DNA of 9,766 nucleotides from NCBI GenBank assembly GCA_025935655.1, contig JAICUV010000119.1, forward strand, positions 1 to 9,766, read 5' to 3'. Position 1 is the stretch's first letter; each line of letters starts with the position of its first letter. The translations under genes and the position numbers were made by a program. Shown here one piece after another: positions 1 through 6,249 of the stretch. The notes under the pieces were generated by a model. It had not been told where the DNA came from. It searched no databases and was given only the letters and a program-made list of their open reading frames with translations. Origin of the DNA: Chloroflexota bacterium (GTDB lineage: Bacteria; Chloroflexota; Limnocylindria; Limnocylindrales; CSP1-4).

Positions 1-14
1 CGGACGGCCGCGGG

Positions 15-20
15 TATACT
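15..20 (+). promoter_or_regulatory. Candidate -10 element upstream of mreB
   Basis: TATACT matches the sigma-70-type -10 consensus TATAAT at five of six positions and is a rare AT-rich hexamer in this sequence. The matching -35 box would lie before the window, so it cannot be checked. Transcription would start near 27, giving a leader of about 130 nt before mreB. A short inverted repeat, CGGACG (1-6) and CGTCCG (30-35), flanks the hexamer and may extend past the left edge. No gene was seen in 1-155. Confidence 0.35.
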
Positions 21-155
21 GCTCGGGCTCGTCCGCCATCCTCCGCGACGGGCACAGGACCCCCGTTCCCAACGACCCTCCCACGCGACCGGACACGGTC
101 GCCGCGACGCCCATGGCGGCGCCCGAGCCACGCAGCAAGGATCTGTCCGACCAGC

Positions 156-1214
<1,059 letters not shown>

Positions 1215-1219
1215 GCCCG

Positions 1220-1233
1220 GGCACGGCCGTGCC
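1220..1233. repeat. 14-bp perfect palindrome in the mreB-mreC gap
   Basis: GGCACGGCCGTGCC is its own reverse complement and begins 6 nt after the mreB stop codon. In RNA it could form a 5-bp stem with a GGCC tetraloop. No U-run follows, so it may be an mRNA-stabilising or processing hairpin, or a weak attenuator setting the mreB:mreC ratio. It could also be a chance product of high GC. Confidence 0.35.
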
Positions 1234-1272
1234 GCTCGTCCACCCGTTCCGGATCAGGCCCGGAGTCGCGCC

Positions 1273-2232
1273 ATGACCTCGCTGCTCAACAATCGCCAGG
1301 CCCGTCGCCGCGGGATCACCTTCACGATCCTCATCGCGATCACGCTGCTGCTCATGGCCTTCTCGGCGAACCCGTACGTCCAGGACCTCCAGAGCGGCCT
1401 GTCGTTCGCGCTGCGACCGTTCCAGGGCGCCATCGCCGGCGTGGCGGACTCGGTTGCGGGGGTCGCGGGCGCCGTGGGCGAGATCGATTCCCTGCGGACG
1501 GAGAACGGGACCCTGCGCGACGAGAACGAGCAGCTGCGCAACGAGAACGCGCGCCTGGAGGCCGTGCGCGCGGAGAACGAGCAGCTGACCGCCCTCGTCC
1601 AGCTCCAGAGCGGGCTCGACCACAAGACCGTCGCCACCCGGGTCATCGGGCGGGAGACGCTCGAGACGCGCCGCGTCGTCATCCTCGACAAGGGGACGGA
1701 CGACGGCATCGCGGAAGGCGACGTGGTCATCGTCGGGGGCGGCGCGCTGGCGGGCCGGGTGACCGTCGCCGGGCCGACGTTCTCGAAGGTCACGCTCATC
1801 AGCGACAGCACGTCGACGGTCGTCGGCCAGCTGGCCGAGTCCGGCAAGTCCGGCGAGGTCGTCGGACAGGCCGGGGGCGTGCTGATCATGCGCAACATCG
1901 ACTCGGCGGTGCCGATCGGCGTGGACGAGGAGGTGTTCACCGCGGGCATCGAGGTGAACGCCGGCATGCGGTCGCCCTACCCCAAGGGCCTCGTGATCGG
2001 GTCCGTCGTGGACGTCCAGCGTGACGCGAACGACGTGGTCCAGACCGCGTTCCTCGCGCCGGCCGCCGACCTGGACTCGTTCGAGCTGGCCCTCGTCATC
2101 ACCGACTACCAGGGCGGCCTGCCGCCCGGCGACGAGGTCCCGGTCCCGTGCGGCACCGCCGGCACCGTCCCCGAGGGCGAGGTCGTCTGCTACACGCCCG
2201 CCCCGAAGCCTGGCGCCACCGTCAAGCCCTGA
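1273..2232 (+). CDS. mreC: MreC, cell-shape-determining protein
   Basis: MreC is the bitopic scaffold that links MreB filaments to the penicillin-binding protein 2/RodA synthase outside the membrane. The 319 residues show the full family layout: a basic N-terminus (QARRRG, 9-14), one membrane helix at about 15-31, a coiled coil at about 70-112 rich in repeated ENxxL units, then the paired beta-domain region to about 280. Hallmarks are VILDKGTDDGI (136-146), GALAGRV (157-163) and YPKGLVIGSV (236-245). Part of the coiled coil is a 15-bp direct DNA repeat (1522-1536 and 1573-1587). The Pro/Gly-rich C-terminal tail (about 281-319) carries Cys293 and Cys306, which could form a disulfide outside the cell. 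A GGAG at 1262-1265, 7 nt before the ATG, supports the start. No mreD, pbp2 or rodA follows; the next gene runs the other way. Confidence 0.95.
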   Translation: MTSLLNNRQARRRGITFTILIAITLLLMAFSANPYVQDLQSGLSFALRPFQGAIAGVADSVAGVAGAVGEIDSLRTENGTLRDENEQLRNENARLEAVRAENEQLTALVQLQSGLDHKTVATRVIGRETLETRRVVILDKGTDDGIAEGDVVIVGGGALAGRVTVAGPTFSKVTLISDSTSTVVGQLAESGKSGEVVGQAGGVLIMRNIDSAVPIGVDEEVFTAGIEVNAGMRSPYPKGLVIGSVVDVQRDANDVVQTAFLAPAADLDSFELALVITDYQGGLPPGDEVPVPCGTAGTVPEGEVVCYTPAPKPGATVKP

Positions 2233-2252
2233 CCCCGGACCCGGCCCGCGCC

Positions 2253-2283
2253 GCGCGCCGATGGTTCCAGGCTCTCGGCGCGC
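2253..2283 (+). terminator. Strong hairpin after mreC, probable terminator
   Basis: GCGCGCCGA (2253-2261) and TCGGCGCGC (2275-2283) form a perfect 9-bp, mostly G/C stem with a 13-nt loop, starting 21 nt after the mreC stop codon. The next gene is convergent, so a terminator is expected here. There is no T-run after the stem, so intrinsic termination is uncertain; it may instead protect the mRNA end or work with Rho. Confidence 0.5.
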
Positions 2284-2295
2284 CATTCGCCCGGC

Positions 2296-2380
2296 GAGCG
2301 ATCGGTGCGGCCCCCTGCACTACCAGTTCGTCGGGCGAAGGGATTGGTGCAGGACGGCCACGGAACGGCACCAATCGCTC
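2296..2380. repeat. 85-bp element bounded by 13-bp inverted repeats, with an internal third copy
   Basis: GAGCGATCGGTGC (2296-2308) and GCACCAATCGCTC (2368-2380) are inverted copies matching at 12 of 13 bases. A third, partial copy GATTGGTGC lies at 2342-2350 and pairs perfectly over 9 bp with 2368-2376 across a 17-nt loop. CTGCAC (2315-2320) can also pair with GTGCAG (2347-2352), so alternative folds compete. The segment sits between convergent genes and is visibly less GC-rich than its flanks. It might be a bidirectional terminator, a small non-autonomous repeat of REP/MITE type, or a binding-site cluster. No target-site duplication or coding potential was seen. Confidence 0.5.
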
Positions 2381-2407
2381 TTCCAGCGAGCGGCCCGTGG
2401 CGCCGAC

Positions 2408-2434
2408 CGCATCGATTGTTCGCTCGGCGATGCG
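2408..2434 (-). terminator. Inverted repeat just downstream of the minus-strand helix-turn-helix gene
   Basis: CGCATCG (2408-2414) and CGATGCG (2428-2434) form a perfect 7-bp stem with a 13-nt loop. On the minus strand it begins 22 nt after the stop codon of the gene at 2457-3113, where a terminator would be expected. No clear T-run follows on that strand, so confidence is modest. Confidence 0.35.
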
Positions 2435-2456
2435 ACCGCACCTGACGACCAGCGGC

Positions 2457-3113
2457 CTACAGCATCACGATTCCGCTCGCCGGCGGCCGTCGCCCGTCGC
2501 GCAGCGCACGCAGGACCGCCGGACCGTCGAGAGGCAGCAGGTCCCGGAAGACCTCTCGATGGTCTCGCAGCAGCTGACGGTGATGGATGCTGCGCCCGAG
2601 AACGAGGATGAGCACGGAAACGCGAGGGTCGTCTCGCAGCTTGATCCGGAGTCGCCGTTCGAGTGCCTGGGCATCGCCCGCGTGTGACTCGCATTCCACG
2701 ACGAACGGGCGACCGTCTCCGTGCACCATTCCATCCCACGCACGAAGTGCTTCCGGCCCTGGCAGGAGCACCTCGCAGCGCATGCGTAGCGGCGGACCGA
2801 GCGTCGCTTCGAAACGCCTCGCAAGGTTGAGCTGCGCGCCGTCACGCACCGCGTCCCCGGCGGGGAAGTAGCGGAATGAGCCCTGCAGCCCGACCGCTCG
2901 CCCGGCGCAGCACAGTTGGAGGAGATCCGGCCGCGCGAGCGCATCGCGCTCGAGGCGGCCCCACTGGCCAGCAGACATGCCGGCCGCACGAGCCGCGCTC
3001 GCCTGACTGATCCCGGCGGCCAGGCGCGTGGCTCGCAGCTCCGCGGCGATCGACGCGCTCAGACGACGTGCGTCGGCGAGCCCCAGGTCGACGCGGCGCA
3101 TGCGTGCACTCAT
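2457..3113 (-). CDS. XRE-type helix-turn-helix protein with possible PD-(D/E)XK-like C-terminal domain
   Basis: A 218-residue protein with two parts. Residues about 23-57 form an XRE/Cro-type DNA-binding motif (ISQASAARAAGMSAGQWGRL, 35-54). Residues about 112-218 hold a second conserved-looking domain: AWD (125-127), a beta strand ending VECE (139-142), then a helix ALERRLRIKLRD (150-161), a hydrophobic strand VSVLILVLG (165-173), and a closing GIVML. The order Asp127, Glu140/Glu142, Lys158 resembles a PD-(D/E)XK nuclease core with the Lys moved onto the helix; this is inferred from pattern only. Similar helix-turn-helix proteins of this shape occur, to my recollection, in Actinomycetota and Chloroflexota without an assigned function. 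It lies alone and reversed between mreC and rmlA, flanked by inverted repeats, with more A/T-ending codons than its neighbours, which suggests acquisition. The ATG at 3113 has no Shine-Dalgarno sequence; Met5 is an alternative start. It could be a plain regulator. Confidence 0.82.
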   Translation of the reverse strand: MSARMRRVDLGLADARRLSASIAAELRATRLAAGISQASAARAAGMSAGQWGRLERDALARPDLLQLCCAGRAVGLQGSFRYFPAGDAVRDGAQLNLARRFEATLGPPLRMRCEVLLPGPEALRAWDGMVHGDGRPFVVECESHAGDAQALERRLRIKLRDDPRVSVLILVLGRSIHHRQLLRDHREVFRDLLPLDGPAVLRALRDGRRPPASGIVML

Positions 3114-3120
3114 GGCCCGC

Positions 3121-3126
3121 AGTGTG
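3121..3126 (-). promoter_or_regulatory. Weak leaderless-type -10 element for the helix-turn-helix gene
   Basis: On the minus strand CACACT ends exactly 7 nt before the ATG at 3113, the same spacing as the better -10 hexamer of the divergent gene rmlA. It matches TATAAT at only three positions. Together with the lack of a ribosome binding site it suggests, but does not show, a leaderless transcript. Confidence 0.25.
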
Positions 3127-3134
3127 GCGACCGT

Positions 3135-3153
3135 CGCTCACCTGCCGCTCACC
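3135..3153. promoter_or_regulatory. Tandem direct repeat, candidate operator in the divergent promoter region
   Basis: CGCTCACC occurs at 3135-3142 and again at 3146-3153, a period of 11 bp, so both copies face the same side of the helix. The pair covers the expected -35 region of the minus-strand helix-turn-helix gene and sits upstream of the rmlA promoter. XRE-family regulators often bind near their own promoters, so autoregulation is a reasonable inference, with possible effect on the rml operon. No binding data can be read from sequence. Confidence 0.4.
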
Positions 3154-3181
3154 GCGCGTCCGTGGGGGTGCGCGGCCCTGC

Positions 3182-3187
3182 TAGCCT
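3182..3187 (+). promoter_or_regulatory. Leaderless-type -10 element of the rmlABD operon
   Basis: TAGCCT fits the TANNNT -10 pattern and is followed by 7 nt and then the rmlA ATG, so transcription would begin at or beside the start codon. No Shine-Dalgarno sequence precedes this ATG, consistent with a leaderless mRNA. No convincing -35 box lies 16-18 nt upstream. Confidence 0.45.
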
Positions 3188-3194
3188 GTGGGCG

Positions 3195-3962
3195 ATGAAG
3201 GGTCTCGTCCTCGCGGGTGGCACGGCGAGCCGGTTGTACCCGCTCACGATCGTCACCAACAAGCACCTGCTGCCGATCTACGACCGGCCGATGATCTACT
3301 ACCCGCTCGACACGCTCGCGGGCATGGGGATCCGCGAGGTGATGGTGATCGTCGGTGGCAAGAGCGTGGGCGACGTGGTGGAGCTGCTGGGCGACGGGCG
3401 GCACTTCGGGCTCGACCTCACGTACCGCTACCAGCGCGGCGCGCTGGGCATCGCGCACGCCATCGGCCTCGCCCGGGACTTCATCGGCGACGAGGCGTTC
3501 TGCGTCCTCCTGGGCGACAACATCCTGCGCGGCGATCCGCTGGCGGACACGGCGCGCCGTTTCGAGGAGGGCGCGTGGGGCGCGGGCACGCTCCTGTACG
3601 AGGTGCCCGACCCGGAGCGCTTCGGCGTCGCGGAGCTCGACGCCCAGGGAGCGGTGATCGGGTTCGAGGAGAAGCCCGAGCAGCCGAAGAGCAACCTCAT
3701 CCCGATCGGCGTCTACTTCCTCCGGCAGGACGCGTTCGATGTCATCGACCGGCTCGCGCCGTCGGGCCGCGGCGAGTTCGAGATCACCGACGTCCTCAAC
3801 CACTACATCGGCGACGGCGGGCTGTTCGCGGAGGTCTACACCGGGTCGTGGGCGGACGCGGGCACGGTGCCCAGCCTGCTGCGCGCGGCCGAGCTCGCCG
3901 AGCGCGAGGACATCGAGGGCACGCTTCCCGCCCCGGTGGCGCGCCCGATGGACCCCGCGTGA
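3195..3962 (+). CDS. rmlA: Glucose-1-phosphate thymidylyltransferase (short RmlA type)
   Basis: RmlA joins glucose-1-phosphate and dTTP to give dTDP-glucose, the first step towards dTDP-L-rhamnose. The 255 residues carry the nucleotidyltransferase signature LAGGTASRLYPLT (6-18), TNKHLLPIYDRPMIYYPL (21-38) with Lys23 in the pyrophosphate-binding region, LGDN with the metal ligand Asp108 (107-109), FEEKP (157-161), GRGEFEITD (191-199), and WADAGT (219-224), where most relatives have WLDTGT; Asp221 is kept as second metal ligand. At 255 residues it is shorter than the classical RmlA (about 290), fitting the short subgroup that lacks the C-terminal extension. The ATG is fixed by the glycine-rich loop that follows at once. 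Its stop overlaps the rmlB start by 4 bp. Substrate could be another hexose-1-phosphate, but the adjacent rmlB and rmlD favour the rhamnose pathway. Confidence 0.93.
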   Translation: MKGLVLAGGTASRLYPLTIVTNKHLLPIYDRPMIYYPLDTLAGMGIREVMVIVGGKSVGDVVELLGDGRHFGLDLTYRYQRGALGIAHAIGLARDFIGDEAFCVLLGDNILRGDPLADTARRFEEGAWGAGTLLYEVPDPERFGVAELDAQGAVIGFEEKPEQPKSNLIPIGVYFLRQDAFDVIDRLAPSGRGEFEITDVLNHYIGDGGLFAEVYTGSWADAGTVPSLLRAAELAEREDIEGTLPAPVARPMDPA

Positions 3963-5044
3963 CCGACCGCGTCGGGGCGGGTGCGCACCTCCTCGTCACG
4001 GGCGGCGCGGGCTTCATCGGCAGCGAGTACGTGCGACAGGTCCTGGGTCGCCGCGACGGGACGCGGATCACGGTCCTGGACAAGCTCACCTACGCCGGCA
4101 ACCGGGCGAACCTCGCCGCGGTCGAGGGGGACGAGGAGCAGGCGGGCCGCTTCCGCTTCATCCAGGGCGACATCGCGGACGCGGACGCCGTTGGCCCGCT
4201 CGTCGCGGAGGCGGACGCGGTGGTCAACGTGGCGGCGGAGACCCACGTCGACCGGAGCATCCTGGACCCCGAGGCGTTCCTGCGGACCGGCGTCATCGGC
4301 GTCCACGTGCTGCTCGAGGCCGTCCGCGCGCAGGCCGACGCCGGCAGGCACGTCCGCTTCCTGCAGGTGAGCACGGACGAGGTGTACGGCGACATCGCCG
4401 AGGGCCGGAGCGTGGAGACGGACGCCCTCGCCCCGCGCTCGCCGTACGCGGCCGCGAAGGCCTCGAGCGAGCTCCTGGTGCGCTCCTACGGCGTGACGTT
4501 CGGCGTCGATGCCGTGATCACCCGCGGCTCGAACACGTACGGCCCCTACCAGCACCCGGAGAAGCTGATCCCGCTGTTCGTCACCAACGCGCTCGCGGGC
4601 GACCCGCTCCCGATGTACGGCGACGGGATGCAGGTCCGCGACTGGCTCCACGTCAGCGATCACGCGGCGGGGATCGACTTCGTGCTCCGGCACGGCGAGG
4701 CGGGCGAGGCGTACAACGTCCCCGGCGGGACGGAGCTGCCGAACCGCGATGTCATCGGGCGCCTCCTCGAGGCCGCGGGGCGCGACTGGTCGCTCGTGCG
4801 GACCGTCCCCGATCGGCCGGGTCACGACCGCCGCTACGCGATGGACGGCTCGAAGGTCCGTGCGCTCGGCTGGGCGCCGCTCGTCGAGTTCGACGAGGGC
4901 CTGCCGGCGACCGTCGCCTGGTATCGCGACAACGCCGCCTGGGTCGACGCCGCGAAGGGCGGCGACTGGGCGGACTACTACCGACGCCAGTACGAGACCC
5001 GGCTCGCCCGCGGGCAGGCGGCGGCCGAGATCGACGCGGGCTGA
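3959..5044 (+). CDS. rmlB: dTDP-glucose 4,6-dehydratase
   Basis: RmlB converts dTDP-glucose to dTDP-4-keto-6-deoxyglucose using bound NAD+. It is an extended short-chain dehydrogenase. The 361 residues show the nucleotide-binding loop TGGAGFIGSEYV (14-25), LDKLTYAGN (40-48), NVAAETHVDRSI (90-101), the catalytic triplet Thr139-Asp140-Glu141 within VSTDEVYGD, Tyr163-xxx-Lys167 (SPYAAAKASS), RGSNTYGPYQHPEKLIPLF (189-207), QVRDWLHVSDH (225-235) and RPGHDRRYA (286-294). All catalytic residues of the family are present. The GTG start shares GTGA with the rmlA stop, so translation is probably coupled; no other in-frame start lies before the glycine-rich loop. The C-terminal 30 residues are charged and typical of the family. 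Confidence 0.96.
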   Translation: MTDRVGAGAHLLVTGGAGFIGSEYVRQVLGRRDGTRITVLDKLTYAGNRANLAAVEGDEEQAGRFRFIQGDIADADAVGPLVAEADAVVNVAAETHVDRSILDPEAFLRTGVIGVHVLLEAVRAQADAGRHVRFLQVSTDEVYGDIAEGRSVETDALAPRSPYAAAKASSELLVRSYGVTFGVDAVITRGSNTYGPYQHPEKLIPLFVTNALAGDPLPMYGDGMQVRDWLHVSDHAAGIDFVLRHGEAGEAYNVPGGTELPNRDVIGRLLEAAGRDWSLVRTVPDRPGHDRRYAMDGSKVRALGWAPLVEFDEGLPATVAWYRDNAAWVDAAKGGDWADYYRRQYETRLARGQAAAEIDAG

Positions 5045-5047
5045 GGC

Positions 5048-5989
5048 GTGCGCGTCGCGGTCACCGGGTCCGGCGGCCGGCTCGGCCGGGCGATGGTGGC
5101 CGCGCTCGAGGAGGCCCCGTTCACCGGACCCATGGGCCCGATCGCGTGGTCACGCCCATCGCTGGACCTGGACACGATCACCGAGGCGTCGGTGACCTCG
5201 CTCATCGCGCGCGATCGGCCCGAGGTCGTGGTCCACGCGGCGGCGTGGACGGACGTCGACGGCTGCGCCCGAGACCCGGACCTCGCGCTGCGCCGGAACG
5301 GAGAGGCCGCCGGCGTCGTCGCCCGGGCGTGCGCGACCGCGGGCGTGGAGCTGGTCCTCGTGTCCACGAACGAGGTCTTCGACGGGACCCGGACCGACGG
5401 CGCCGGCTATCGCCCGGATGACCCCGTGAACCCCCCGAACGCCTATGGCGCCTCGAAGCTGCGGGGCGAGCAGCTGGCCCGCGCCGCCTTCGAGCCGGGA
5501 GCCTCGGCGACCCGGGGCGACGCCCGCCTGGCGATCGTCCGCACCTCGTGGCTCTACGGCCCGCCCGGCAACGACTTCCCCGCGAAGATCGCCGCGGCCG
5601 CGCTCCGGGCGAAGGCGGCCGGAGAGCCGCTCCGCGCGGTCGCGGACGAGACCGGCTGCCCGACGTACACGCCGGACCTCGCCGAGGCGATCGCCGAGCT
5701 CCTGGGCGCCGACGCGCTCGCGGCTCCCGGACAGCCGATCGGCGTCCACCATCTCGTCAACGGCGGCCGCGCGACCCGGGCGAGCTGGGCGCGGGAGATC
5801 CTGCGCGTGACGCGGATCGATGTGCCGGTCGTCGACGTCCCGGGCAGCACGTGGGAGCGCGCCTCCACGCCCCCGGCGTGGGCCGTGCTGGAGCCGACGC
5901 CGCTCCCCTCGGGCGAGCCGATGCGCGACTGGCGCGAGGCCTTCGCCGACGCCGCGCCCGCCCTCATCCGGGGCCTGCCGAGGGCCTGA
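5048..5989 (+). CDS. rmlD: dTDP-4-dehydrorhamnose reductase
   Basis: RmlD reduces dTDP-4-keto-L-rhamnose to dTDP-L-rhamnose with NAD(P)H, the last step of the pathway. The 313 residues match the family: TGSGGRLGRAM (6-16) binds the cofactor, VVHAAAWTDVD (61-71), VSTNEVFDG (105-113, commonly STDYVFDG), Tyr133-xxx-Lys137 in NAYGASKLRGEQ (131-142), RTSWLYGPPGNDF (165-177), DETGCPTYTPDLA (200-212), and the C-terminal PPAWAVLE (275-282). The GTG start lies 3 nt after the rmlB stop with GAGG (5043-5046) overlapping that stop, too close for a standard site, so coupling to rmlB is likely. The enzyme needs the product of RmlC, which is not encoded in this window, so rmlC must be elsewhere or the pathway differs. 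Confidence 0.93.
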   Translation: MRVAVTGSGGRLGRAMVAALEEAPFTGPMGPIAWSRPSLDLDTITEASVTSLIARDRPEVVVHAAAWTDVDGCARDPDLALRRNGEAAGVVARACATAGVELVLVSTNEVFDGTRTDGAGYRPDDPVNPPNAYGASKLRGEQLARAAFEPGASATRGDARLAIVRTSWLYGPPGNDFPAKIAAAALRAKAAGEPLRAVADETGCPTYTPDLAEAIAELLGADALAAPGQPIGVHHLVNGGRATRASWAREILRVTRIDVPVVDVPGSTWERASTPPAWAVLEPTPLPSGEPMRDWREAFADAAPALIRGLPRA

Positions 5990-6016
5990 CCGGGCGGTGT
6001 CGCCCACCGCACCCGG
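5990..6016 (+). terminator. Hairpin immediately after rmlD, candidate operon terminator
   Basis: GCGGTG (5994-5999) pairs with CACCGC (6005-6010) over a 5-nt loop, extended by CCGG (5990-5993) with CCGG (6013-6016) across a 2-nt bulge. The structure begins at the base after the rmlD stop. No U-run follows. A 6-bp stem AGGGCC/GGCCCT with a 5-nt loop lies further on at 6124-6140. Both fit the end of the rml operon, but high GC makes short stems common by chance. Confidence 0.4.
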
Positions 6017-6070
6017 CCCGCGGCCGGCGAGCTCGCGTTGTCCGGACGCACCACCGGCCGCGACCCACGC

Positions 6071-6088
6071 GACCGCACGGGACCGCAC
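6071..6088 (+). repeat. Short tandem repeat, 10-bp period
   Basis: GACCGCAC occurs at 6071-6078 and 6081-6088, with a weaker related unit CGACCCACGC at 6061-6070. It lies in the 260-bp gap between rmlD and the secreted protein gene, where a promoter for that gene is expected; no clear -10/-35 pair could be found there. One helical turn between units would suit a regulator site, but the repeat is short. Confidence 0.25.
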
Positions 6089-6235
6089 CGCGCCCCACGG
6101 TTCCGCAGCCGACCCGGTCCCAAAGGGCCAGCACGGCCCTGACCATCCCGCGATTGGCCCCCGGGGCCTGCGGCCCGACGGTGGACGGGCATTCATCCCC
6201 GCCCGGTCACGTGTTGCGCCGGGTCGACGCCACCC

Positions 6236-6240
6236 GGAGA
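6236..6240 (+). promoter_or_regulatory. Ribosome binding site deciding a TTG start
   Basis: GGAGA lies 9 nt before TTG at 6250. The alternative in-frame GTG at 6211 has no purine-rich sequence at a suitable distance, so the TTG is preferred. Both starts would leave a complete signal peptide. Confidence 0.5.
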
Positions 6241-6249
6241 TCCCAGCCG

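Noticed and set aside
1522..1587. 15-bp direct repeat GAGAACGAGCAGCTG.
   Set aside because: It encodes the repeated ENEQL units of the MreC coiled coil and needs no separate explanation.
2916..3194. An ATG at 2916 in frame with rmlA would extend the protein by 93 residues.
   Set aside because: The extension lies antisense to the helix-turn-helix gene, and RmlA proteins begin right before the glycine-rich loop, which fits ATG 3195.
5548..6249. The reading frame of the secreted protein is open far upstream of 6250, with an ATG at 5548.
   Set aside because: That stretch overlaps rmlD in another frame, has low-complexity Arg/Pro-rich translation, and the signal peptide begins at 6250. Open frames are common at this GC content.
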